Origin: Symbiodinium natans
Lineage: Eukaryota; Sar; Dinophyceae; Suessiales; Symbiodiniaceae
Reading direction: 5' to 3'
Assembly: GCA_905221605.1 (NCBI GenBank)
Contig: CAJNDS010000391.1
Coordinates: forward strand, 454,930-518,929
Length of the DNA: 64,000 bases
The notes below the pieces were generated by a model, which was not told where the DNA came from, did not search any database, and saw nothing but the letters and a program-made list of their open reading frames with translations. Numbering within the stretch: the stretch's first letter is position 1; every line of letters begins with the position of its first letter. A program made the translations under genes and the position numbers. Positions 52,154-59,970 of the stretch are shown one piece after another.

Positions 52154-52330
52154 ATAATGAGAGTTCTTTTTCCAACCATAGTACTCGGCATCACCGCGTA
52201 AGATTTTCTTTGCTTGATAGTGGTAGTACGAATGGCCATGTGCCCGAGGCCCCTTAACTACTAGACCTAGCCAGGTGCGAAGGGCTTCACGTGTTTTGGC
52301 GGAGGTTGGGAACTTACGAAAAACAGAAAC
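52154..52330 (-). CDS. Minus-strand coding piece cut by telomere repeat
   Basis: Reads SAKTREALRTWLGLVVKGPR, then YQAKKILRGDAEYYGWKK, then NSHYQP, with the stop TAA supplied by the adjoining CCCTAAA repeat on that strand. A GT donor inside the last codons (TATGGTTGG) is an alternative end. Unidentified. Confidence 0.42.
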
Positions 52331-52910
52331 AAATAGATATTCTAGTGGTATATATATATATCGATATGTATACACACATATACATTTACATATAGAAACA
52401 AATGCATTTCACATATCTGTAATGTATTTATTCGTACGGTTCGTCTTGATCTAGTTATAGTTCAAAACCGCCAGCCCTTCATCCAGAATTCGTAGGTAAA
52501 CCCGACCCAACACTCTCAGTCTCAAAACGCGTTGAGGAACACATGGAATCTTCACCGTATGCGGCCGAAGGCAGGCAGTGTGTCTGGTGCATGTAGGCGG
52601 CCCTCGCACTAAACAGGTTCCTTGGAGGAGACCGCACAGGGTCTGGAGCCTAGGGTTGATATTCGCCAGCACATCAGGATCTCAGTCTGGATAATTTAGC
52701 AGATGCAGACATACGGAGCTGACTTCGGGTGTTATAGGGGCTTGGGAAAACTCAGGGTTTACCCCTAAACCCTCAACCCTAAACCCGAAACCCCAATTCA
52801 GACTTTCCAGGGTGCCTTGGCCTAGCGCAAACCTGCGGCGATTGCCCAGTCACAATGGCAAGAACCCGCCTCAAACCCCTAATGTGCACTCTTTGTCATA
52901 GTTGTAGGGT

Positions 52911-52972
52911 GTAGGGTTTAGGGTTCAGGGTTCAGGGTTTAGGGTTCAGGGTTCAGGGTTCAGGGTTTAGGG
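52911..52972 (+). repeat. Internal telomere-like tract
   Basis: TTTAGGG and TTCAGGG units. Confidence 0.9.
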
Positions 52973-53444
52973 GTTTTTAAGGGTACTTAACCATGAACTA
53001 GTTGTTGCCTGTTGATGCGAGTGGGGGGTTGACTTAAATGACGGGCCTTGTTCGGGCTTTCCTTTGAGAGTAAACAGGGTACCAAAAAGCGCCACTAACT
53101 AGTTCAAATCAAGTGGGGTGGAGGGCTTAGGAAGTTAAGGAGGGGAGTAGCTGATACACGCGGAACTTGCACTAGATGTGTTGGGTATCTTGAGACCTTG
53201 TTCTATGGGTCCGAAACCCTGACGAATCGGAGCATAAACCCTGAACCCTAAACCCCCCAGCTCCCCCCCCCCCCTTTCAAAGGCCCAAAACTTAGGGCAC
53301 TCGCTGCTTGGGATTTGGGGGCCTTTTGCTTCAATCGCCCGAGCACCTAGAAAAAAACCCTGCAGCACAACCCCAGACCCTAAACCGGTATACCCTAAAC
53401 CCTAACCCCGAAACCGGTATACCCCAAACCCCATGCACGTGCAG

Positions 53445-53518
53445 GTGCGAGCACAGAGGTTACTCTGGCACAGCAGGCTTCTGTGGCGGTCCTTCGACAT
53501 GGCGAACGCCAGGACGCA
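53445..53518 (+). CDS. Histidine phosphatase, exon with RHG motif
   Basis: Reads STEVTLAQQASVAVLRHGER, then QDA. LRHGER is the signature of the histidine phosphatase (phosphoglycerate mutase-like) superfamily; its His is the phospho-acceptor. Splicing after GCA (GTGGCTTG donor) to 53768 restores QDAVFDSAW in frame. The first exon is not found. Confidence 0.72.
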
Positions 53519-53767
53519 GTGGCTTGTCCTGGGCAAGGCCCTCATAAATCCTACTCACCTAAACCCTAAACCCTAAACTCCACAAGCCCTAACTCGAAGG
53601 GCTCACGGTTGAGTTTAGGCCTTAGGGTCCCCCACCAGCTCCTCACCCGCAACTTGCGGCTTTGAGGCCCGACCGCCCTCAACCCTAAAACCTAAACCCT
53701 AAGGGTTTAGGGTTTAGGGTTTACGGTTTACGGTTTAGGGTTTAGGGTTTAGGGTTTAAGGGCCAAG
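53519..53767 (+). other. Intron holding telomere-like tracts
   Basis: A 249-base GT-AG intron with CCCTAAA units near 53562 and 53684 and TTTAGGG units at 53702-53757. It shows that these tracts are intronic in a real gene. The CCCTAAA-to-TTTAGGG turn at about 53700 is the opposite polarity to a telomere fusion. Confidence 0.65.
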
Positions 53768-53857
53768 GTGTTCGATTCTGCCTGGCATACGACCGCTGAC
53801 GCCGCGAAATACCCTGGAGATTGTCCAATTACAGATGAAGGCAGGGTGACCTTGGAG
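53768..53857 (+). CDS. Histidine phosphatase, middle exon
   Basis: Thirty codons: VFDSAWHTTADAAKYPGDCP, then ITDEGRVTLE. It corresponds to the segment between RHG and the second conserved block, where the family has a Pro-Leu/Ile-Thr-x-x-Gly pattern (CPITDEG here). It ends GAG before GTTGGGGTTTAGGG, so its donor is the start of a telomere tract. Confidence 0.72.
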
Positions 53858-53921
53858 GTTGGGGTTTAGGGTTTAGGGTTCAGGGTTTAGGGTTGAGCAT
53901 GCTCCCCCTGCTTCCTGGCAG
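53858..53921 (+). repeat. Telomere tract forming an intron 5' end
   Basis: GTTGGGG and four TTTAGGG-type units, then a pyrimidine-rich stretch and GGCAG. A following coding bit (YFRAQ) is possible, but its boundaries are unsettled. Confidence 0.6.
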
Positions 53922-54054
53922 TACTTCAGAGCCCAGGGTCAGAAAAAAGAGGGTTGGGCTGGCCTAGAGCTGTCAGATTTTCAGGATTTAGGATTTAGGG
54001 TTTAGGGTCTTTGACTTTAATGGGAGTTGGCAGGTGAGTCGCACATCTTCCCAA

Positions 54055-54270
54055 GGATGCAGTACCTTGTTCCCTTTCCTTTTTGCTAAGGTTTCCTCCT
54101 CAATCCCATGAGGCCAAAAAACGGTGCCCTGAGCATTCCTAGGTCCAAGAGGTTTCTTGCTGGGCAACCTAACCTACATCCCCCTTGGGAATTGTTTTTT
54201 TTTAACCATAAAATCCAAAAGGATATTTAAAATATCATGTTTATTAAGGTTCTTCAGGGGAGTATAGTAA
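54055..54270. mobile_element. Family E then family F copies
   Basis: CAGTACCTTGTTCCC to AAAAAACGGTGCCC (E), then ACATCCCCCTTGGGAATTG to TTCAGGGGAGTATAG (F). Confidence 0.6.
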
Positions 54271-54372
54271 CAGGGGTCTCACGCAGGACGCTCCGGGTTT
54301 GGGAGTGCGGAGCTTCTCAGGTGCCTGCTGGGGATGAAGAAGCCAGACCTGCCCGAACTTAGGGTTTTTGGG

Positions 54373-54764
54373 GTTTCAGGGTTCAGGGTTTAGGGTTTAG
54401 GGCTTAGGGTTTAGGGTTTAGGGTTTAGGCTTTGTGGTTGCTTTACTGTAACTTCAGATCCTTCGATTTTTAGGGTTTATTGGGTTTCCTAATAAGGCAG
54501 CTAGAAGTTTAATTTCTTTACTACCCTCCTAAGTGCAGCCAAGTAGGGTTAAGGGTTTAGGCTCCAAGCTTGGGCTCTCGTGCCGGCCGCCGGGGTCCCA
54601 AGTCGACGTCTTGGGAACCTTATGCCTGATGCTTGTCCTGTAAACGCAGTCCTTGTTCCAAAAAGACTGCCCTCTAAACCCTCAACCCTTAAAACCCTTA
54701 AGACCCTTAAACCCTATACCCTAAACCCCTAAACCCCTAAACCCTTAAAACCCTAAGCCATGAT
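54373..54764. repeat. Telomere-like tracts, both orientations
   Basis: TTTAGGG at 54373-54430. Degenerate CCCTTAAA and CCCTAAA units at 54677-54764. Confidence 0.9.
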
Positions 54765-55130
54765 CTAGAGTATTCCTGCCCCCGGGCATGGATTCAAAGG
54801 GTTCCTCTTTTGAAGGGCGCTCCTAGTAAGGCCAGGGCATCGTGGTTATCGTGGGTCGTTATCGCTGTGTCGTTGGTACCTACTTGTTTGGTCAGGTTGG
54901 ATGTCCGGGCTGACGGGAGCTGGCTCACTATTGGGTCCAGCGCGCTTGTACCCTCCCCTCCTGCCTTGGATCATATATGGTATGTTGGGCTGAAACCGTT
55001 TGTTGGTTACTTTGCGGGTTTGGTTTCGGAAGCAGGAGGGCAGGGGAAGGTGTGGAAATCTCGGCATATCGTAAACTTGGGCTCTGAAGTATGTGCACAG
55101 CATTCCCTCTTCAGTTGCCCCGTGGAGCAT

Positions 55131-55163
55131 GGCTAGACGGATGGCAAAAAACACCCTAAACCC
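55131..55163 (-). repeat. Cassette plus telomere-like units
   Basis: CATGGCTAGACGGATGGCAA, A-run, CACCCTAAACCC. Confidence 0.75.
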
Positions 55164-55581
55164 TGTCAGGCATTCTTGTGGCAAGGCAAGTCGCAGGAAC
55201 CTTGAAGCAGTGCCTCGGTGGACCAAGTTTTGGAGCCTTTAGGGTCTTTAACCGTTGAACAACCCAAAAAAAACCTAAATGTTGTTTTTTTCTCGTGTAA
55301 AAACCCGAAAAACCCTAGTGGGATTTTGTTGACGTTAAAAGACCCTGAATGTTTCTGGAGCAAATGGAGAGGTGAGGCCATGCCGGGACAGGCGCATTGC
55401 CTGTCCCAGCCTGTTTAAGCCCTTCAGTCCGCAGGCTGCGCATGCAAAGGTATGGGCAGTTCAACCTCTGGCAGGTTAAGACCACCGATTGGATTCAACG
55501 TGTGTTCACTGGTGGTGGTGGTGGTGGTGGTGGTGGTCATTTTCGGTCACAGGCCCCTGATGGCCCCTGTAAAGCAGTGAG

Positions 55582-55780
55582 GGGACTGCCTTGGCCACGA
55601 ATTCCCCTAATCCTGCATTTGTTGCACCGAGGTTCGGCGACTATGGCATCATTGTCTCCTCACCATACCTGCGCTGCGTTCAGACAGCCTTGGCCATCGC
55701 AGATGAGTTAGATCTGGTGGTGCTGCTGGATCAAGTGACTGGACGTAACAGCATCCCCGGAAGCCCAGAACAGTTTTTGT
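55582..55780 (+). CDS. Histidine phosphatase, exon with second conserved block
   Basis: Reads FGDYGIIVSSPYLRCVQTAL, then AIADELDLVVLLDQ. SSPYLRCVQTA is the second conserved block of the histidine phosphatase superfamily (its Arg contacts phosphate). It lies on the same strand as the RHG exon, 2 kb upstream. Start taken at GTGAG. The end near GAACAG precedes a T-run and a G-run. The last family block, with the second catalytic His, is not found downstream, so the gene may be incomplete. Confidence 0.72.
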
Positions 55781-56359
55781 TTTTTTTTTTTTTTTGGGGG
55801 GGGGGGGGGTTAGGGTTTGGGGTTGTGGGTTTGGGGCTTGGGGCTTGGGGGGGAGGGGAACCGGGGGAGGGGTGTCGGAGCACCCCCTGGAAGATCATGT
55901 TATGTTGGGCCCCCTTTTTCTCTTACGGGGGCGTGCGAGACAGTCTAGTTGCTAAGCTCTTCAGAATGCAGCCACCTCGCGACTGTGCCAAGAAGTTCCA
56001 ACTTTACAGCTCGGGCTGCATCTTCTTTTAACAGTATTTTGTTGCACTGACTACATGTCGCCTATGTGTTTCAAGGCTCGAGCTTGGGAGTCGTAGTTGT
56101 TGTAGCATCTCGCTTTCATCTTGCCTTCTTGGCTTGCTTGCATGGCTTTCAGCACCATGGCTGATGACGACTTGCTCCTTGCACCTGAAGACATCCTCGC
56201 CGCCCGTCGAGTCCCAGGCAAAGACCCTGGGAGGTCGGCGCATGGTCCCATGTGCCAAGGTGTCCTTGGGTTGCGTGCTGGTCGCGGCGATCTTGTGCGC
56301 ATGCCTCTTCCATCGAGACACGGTCTCTCCTTCGCTGCCCAAGGCCTTCATTCAGCTTT

Positions 56360-56496
56360 TCGGGAGCGGCGTGAAAGACGATGATGCCATGCATGAGGTC
56401 GAGCTTGCCGAGGCTCGGCCCTTCAGCTACGTGATGTTCGAGCTCGAAATCGGTGTAATCCCACCACAGCTCGTGACGAACCCCATGGTCGAGGAG
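56360..56496 (+). CDS. ADF/cofilin-like protein, exon 1 (start uncertain)
   Basis: ADF/cofilin proteins bind and sever actin filaments in the cytoplasm. This exon reads GSGVKDDDAMHEVELAEARP, then FSYVMFELEIGVIPPQL, which matches the N-terminal ADF-homology pattern (SGV start, first beta strands). The frame is open upstream to 56164, including a hydrophobic stretch (VSLGCVLVAAILCACLF); whether that belongs to the protein or is 5' intron is unclear, since family members normally start near SGV. The donor is GAG before GCAGGC (GC type). Confidence 0.75.
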
Positions 56497-56741
56497 GCAG
56501 GCGATACTAGGATGCCCAGTAGTGCCCTTATCCCTTTTTTCGAGGTCCTTCTAAACCCAATGAAATGCAAAAAAGGTTGCCCAAGGTTGCTGAGGAACCA
56601 CTTGGAGGTTCATGGGTGCTTATGGCCCTTATTCGACCTCTACTTAGAACCTACTTAGGGGACTCAGGGGTTTATAAGTACAGTATACTTGGGTTTTATA
56701 ACCCTAAACCCCAAACCCTAAACCCTGAACCCTAAACCAAG
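56497..56741 (+). other. Intron 1 of the ADF-like gene (GC-AG)
   Basis: 245 bases containing a family E fragment (about 56505-56585), the left half of family A (56594-56698) and a telomere-like tract (56699-56738), ending AAG before GAATTC. Confidence 0.7.
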
Positions 56742-56830
56742 GAATTCCAGGACCTCGTTAATGCCATGCCTGACACCGAGCCGCGCTATGTCGTGGTCCA
56801 CATGCCCAATGAGATGGTCTTCGTTAACTG
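56742..56830 (+). CDS. ADF/cofilin-like protein, exon 2
   Basis: EFQDLVNAMPDTEPRYVVVH, then MPNEMVFVN and two bases of TGG. It is in phase with exon 1 (VEE-EFQ). The family equivalent is the F..lP...CRY.......E.VFI region. Confidence 0.82.
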
Positions 56831-56972
56831 GAGTCTTAGGGATTTTTGCGAATCATTTTGCATCTTTGGGTACGATAATCCCCATAATCCACCTTACAAA
56901 GGGCCATTTTCAGGGCTATTAGGCCCTGTGATATGAGAAAAACAGCTAAAAATGGTTCCAAGATCAGTATAG
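56831..56972 (+). mobile_element. Introner intron with GGAGTC duplication (GA-AG)
   Basis: 142 bases. GGAGTC occurs at 56830-56835 and 56972-56977; removing one copy plus the element restores VNWSPDAATEP exactly. The donor is GA. Confidence 0.82.
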
Positions 56973-57072
56973 GAGTCCGGACGCGGCCACGGAACCCGCA
57001 AAGTCGATCTACATGAGCGCGGCGGCGGGAGTCCAAGACAGCCTCGAACCACCCGTGAGCCTCGCGCTTCTT
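56973..57072 (+). CDS. ADF/cofilin-like protein, exon 3
   Basis: Completes WSPDAATEPAKSIYMSAAAG, then VQDSLEPPVSLALL. W-x-P-(D/E)-x-A followed by K-x-x-x-Y-x-x-x is the core actin-binding region of ADF/cofilin, and K-S-I-Y-M-S matches the family K-M-I-Y-A-S. Confidence 0.85.
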
Positions 57073-57166
57073 GCAACTATATCCCTTTTGGGATTTTTTA
57101 TGTTCATATAAAACCCAAGCGGATATTAGCAATATTGTTTTTGTTAAGGTTCTAAGGGGAGTCTAG
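57073..57166 (+). mobile_element. Family F introner as an intron (GC-AG)
   Basis: 94 bases from GCAACTATATCCCTTTTGGG to AAGGGGAGTCTAG, with GCAA repeated at the edge. Splicing gives LALLAKDKDEL in frame. Confidence 0.82.
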
Positions 57167-57223
57167 GCAAAGGACAAGGACGAGCTGACCCAGGAGCTTG
57201 CGAAGATCTCTCATTGGAGTTAG
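57167..57223 (+). CDS. ADF/cofilin-like protein, last exon
   Basis: AKDKDELTQELAKISHWS and TAG. It corresponds to the C-terminal helix region of the family. From 56360 the spliced product would be about 127 residues, close to the usual 130-145. Confidence 0.8.
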   Translation, partial: AKDKDELTQELAKISHWS

Positions 57224-57452
57224 ACTCCAGACCGTGGTTCTTCATCGCGTCTCAGAGTTGACATCAGAATCCCTGCCTCGGATCTTCATCCTGTTTCAGA
57301 GTCGAGTGGGCAGAAAAAGAGAAGCCCTGCTGAGCGACACGTCCAGCTACTGTGGGGCCGTGCCATACACCCTAAACCGTAGCACATGCAGCACCCCTTG
57401 TTGCTACCATGCCAGAACCCCTAGAGCACTAAGGTCACAAGTGCCCAACTAT

Positions 57453-57650
57453 TAGGGTTTAGGGTTTAGGGTTTAGGGTTTAGTTGGGCGTTTGGGTTGC
57501 CCAGGGTCAGTCCCTGCTCCGAAGCCCAGGAGCTGGGTGAAGTGTTTGGGCCTGAGATCTTCGGAGAACTAGGCCGCTCCACCCGGGTTCAAGGTTCAGC
57601 TATGCCCTAAACCAACCCTAAACCCTAAACCCTAAACCCTAAACCCTAAA
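57453..57650. repeat. Last telomere-like tracts of the window
   Basis: TTTAGGG at 57453-57483 and CCCTAAA at 57606-57650. None occurs from here to 64000. Confidence 0.95.
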
Positions 57651-57665
57651 CCAAAATGGCTCAAG
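57651..57665 (+). other. Spliced-leader-like sequence abutting a telomere tract
   Basis: CCAAAATGGCTCAAG differs from the 15-nt relict leader only in the three T bases (A here). CCAAAATGG is also the reverse complement of the leader core. It sits directly behind the CCCTAAA tract. Suggestive, not proven. Confidence 0.4.
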
Positions 57666-57731
57666 ATAAAACACCCTCGCAGCCTGCTCAGTCTCTCTCT
57701 TCCTCAATTTCTCAAGTTCGCAGACGCAGCA

Positions 57732-58844
57732 ATGAGGAAGGAGGTCGTCTTCCCAGTTGGGCATCAGCCACTTCTGACCGTATCAGCTCTTCAGCAATCC
57801 TCAGCGGGATCTTTCAGAAGTGACAAAGATCTGACTGGCGAATCAGCAAGTGCTAAGCATTTCATCGACCAAGAAGAGAGAAGCGGCCTGAAGTTTCAAG
57901 AAGGCAAAAGCGAAGTCTTGGCAGATGGAAATTCTCTCGAAGAGAACAGGCGAGATCTTCGCAATCGAAAGCTTTCGGCTTTCTCAACTCATGAGATTGA
58001 GAAGCTATTAAGCACTGAGTCTAGGCCAGCCAAACTTCCAGAACGCGAAGGAGTGTACTGCTCTGCTTGGTCAGATCTCGAGGAATTGATTAGCTGTAAA
58101 GGTCTCAATTCAGTAAGGTGCTCGCTGGGATCTAGCTTAGGTTGGGTGAGTTACGCCACGGATCTCAAAGACCTGAATCAGTGCTGCCTTCACTTCCATG
58201 CGAGAATCAAGTGCTCAAACAGCTGTCCAGGCCGCTCTAGGGATTACGCTCATCTTGCGTTTTCTTTCCCGGATGAAGATCGCAAGATAGAAGATGAAGC
58301 GAGATTAGTCACTCCTCACGTGTTTTGGAATCGTGGAGACTTGATCGTCATCGTAGATTCTGACTGGTTGTATGTCACAGAAGAGTCTCTTGGGCTTTTT
58401 GGAACTTGTTCAATCTCGACAAGCGCAAATCTGATGAAGAGAATCAGGCAAACTACAGCACCAGAGCTGTCTTTGATAGAAGGAAGTTCTATCACTCGCA
58501 CGGTCACCAGGCCTGACTATCTGACTTTGATGTGTGCGCTTTTACAAATTGAACTGGCTTGGCAGTACAAGAAATTCAAAAGTACCATCTCTGTCGAGCG
58601 GGCCAAAGCAGCCTTATGCGAGGCAACATCATCTCGCTTCAGAGCTGGCGTCTCGGGGAATATCAGAATCTACAGCTCTGAGTACCTTCGGCTTTCAGAA
58701 GAGCGTGTCGTTGAGCGAGAAGATCTTAGCAAACTTGCACTGCGAGGTGCGACTTCGCGCAGCGATTTTGCCCATCAAGTGATGATCCTATCCGCAAGTT
58801 CTGAAGTAGAGTGGGCCAGCAGCGCGAGCGATGGCGATTGCTAG
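57732..58844 (+). CDS. Unidentified 370-codon ORF
   Basis: ATG start, uninterrupted, the longest ORF of the window outside the LINE. The N-terminal third is Ser/Glu/Lys-rich and looks disordered; the middle has VFWNRGDLIVIVDSDWLYVT and the later part LTLMCALLQIELAWQYKKFK. No motif of a known family is recognised. It could be a host retrogene (no introns, SL-like sequence upstream) or an extra ORF of the retroelement that follows. A competing 55-codon frame starts at ATG 57656. Confidence 0.6.
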   Translation: MRKEVVFPVGHQPLLTVSALQQSSAGSFRSDKDLTGESASAKHFIDQEERSGLKFQEGKSEVLADGNSLEENRRDLRNRKLSAFSTHEIEKLLSTESRPAKLPEREGVYCSAWSDLEELISCKGLNSVRCSLGSSLGWVSYATDLKDLNQCCLHFHARIKCSNSCPGRSRDYAHLAFSFPDEDRKIEDEARLVTPHVFWNRGDLIVIVDSDWLYVTEESLGLFGTCSISTSANLMKRIRQTTAPELSLIEGSSITRTVTRPDYLTLMCALLQIELAWQYKKFKSTISVERAKAALCEATSSRFRAGVSGNIRIYSSEYLRLSEERVVEREDLSKLALRGATSRSDFAHQVMILSASSEVEWASSASDGDC

Positions 58845-58955
58845 AAGCCTGCGACTCTCAGCAGAAAAGGCTCTCGATCTTCAGCTGCTTCTTTGTGCAT
58901 AGTGAGAATTTGAGAAATTGAGAAATTGAGATTGTTGGCGAATGTGTTTTTTCTC

Positions 58956-58970
58956 CCATTTTGGCTCAAG
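58956..58970 (+). other. Exact 15-nt spliced-leader relict before the LINE
   Basis: CCATTTTGGCTCAAG, a perfect match to the relict leader known from retroposed dinoflagellate genes. The next bases are GC, not GT, so it is not an SL RNA gene. It lies 284 bases before the ATG of LINE ORF1. Confidence 0.85.
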
Positions 58971-59253
58971 GCTCGAGATCTGAACTCTGAAAGCCGCATC
59001 GTTGTCCCCACGCTTTGACAGGGTTTCTTGCATTTTAGGGCCTTCTGAGTCCTTACGTTCTCTCCATTCCCTCCTTTCATCTTGTGAGTTCTTTGGGAAG
59101 ACAAGGGCTGATCTCCGAGCTGCTCTCTGGGGCCCCTTCCTTTCTTGCTTTCTACAAATCCTTTTCTTGCCCCCTAACCCCCCCCCAGATCTCGTAAAGA
59201 GAAAGAGCGAGTCTGCGAGGTGAGAGAGAGGCTTTGTGCTTTGTGACGAAACC

Positions 59254-59970
59254 ATGCTTTCCAAGCCGGTCCAAGGGGAGGGGGGCAAGTCTGATAAAAT
59301 CAAGAAAAAGGACAGACCCGAAGGCGCGCAACCGAGAGGCGGAGGGAGTGGAGGGACTGGGATTGCTGGGACTTCCAGGGCTCTGCCGAGCGTTGGCAAC
59401 AAGGCGACTACTGGGTCGACTGGGTCGGAAGCTGATGACGAGGCCGCCCACGCCGCTGCATGTAGGGGGACGTCTGCTCTGGGGATGGAGAGAGGGCCAG
59501 TGGATTCCTTAGAAAAAATTCTTACGCGCCCCGTACTCGGCAATCCCGAGGAAGGTGAGAGAGGGAAAGAGCCGCCGAAGAGGACCGACACTTCTGACAG
59601 CCATGACGTGACGTTTGGGGACAGGAAGAGAGATAAAACTAAAGAGAGGACTGATAGACAAGAAGCCCCCTCTAGGCACACCATGGTGCTTGAACATCCG
59701 GGCTTGCCACGTGCAAACCAATCGGCTGCACCCGGCACTGCTAGTGAAGAAGAGTTCCGTGCAAAAAAACCCAAAATTGAGCAAGAGAAAGACGAAGACA
59801 TGACGGGCATAGAAGACGCACCGGGACCTGCGAACATGAACATGAGAGCGCTCCCCCCGGTTGGCTATGCATTCGAGTTTTGGTCCCCCTCCCAGGGTGC
59901 CTACCCCCGGAGTAGCCCCGGATGGGGGGGCCCCAGCAAAGGATGGAGTGGAGAGGGTCCCGTTCTTTGA
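59254..59970 (+). CDS. LINE ORF1, N-terminal part
   Basis: Starts at ATG in CGAAACCATGC, reads MLSKPVQGEGGKSDKIKKKD, and is highly charged and disordered. A nuclear-localisation-like EFRAKKPKIEQEKDED lies near the end. The frame stops at TGA (59968-59970), but the protein clearly continues in the +1 frame from about 59865, so one base is gained or lost (a seven-G run near 59925 is the likeliest site) or the ribosome shifts. Confidence 0.65.
   Translation: MLSKPVQGEGGKSDKIKKKDRPEGAQPRGGGSGGTGIAGTSRALPSVGNKATTGSTGSEADDEAAHAAACRGTSALGMERGPVDSLEKILTRPVLGNPEEGERGKEPPKRTDTSDSHDVTFGDRKRDKTKERTDRQEAPSRHTMVLEHPGLPRANQSAAPGTASEEEFRAKKPKIEQEKDEDMTGIEDAPGPANMNMRALPPVGYAFEFWSPSQGAYPRSSPGWGGPSKGWSGEGPVL

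Noticed and set aside
56164-56359. N-terminal membrane anchor as part of the ADF-like protein
   Set aside because: ADF/cofilin proteins are soluble and start near the SGV motif. The open frame upstream could be intron or UTR, so I did not include it in the CDS, though it cannot be excluded.
3256-57650. True chromosome ends or an assembly of joined telomeres
   Set aside because: Tracts are mostly 3-17 units, occur in both orientations with unique DNA on both sides, and lie within genes and elements. The classic end-to-end fusion pattern TTTAGGG then CCCTAAA was not seen as a long array.
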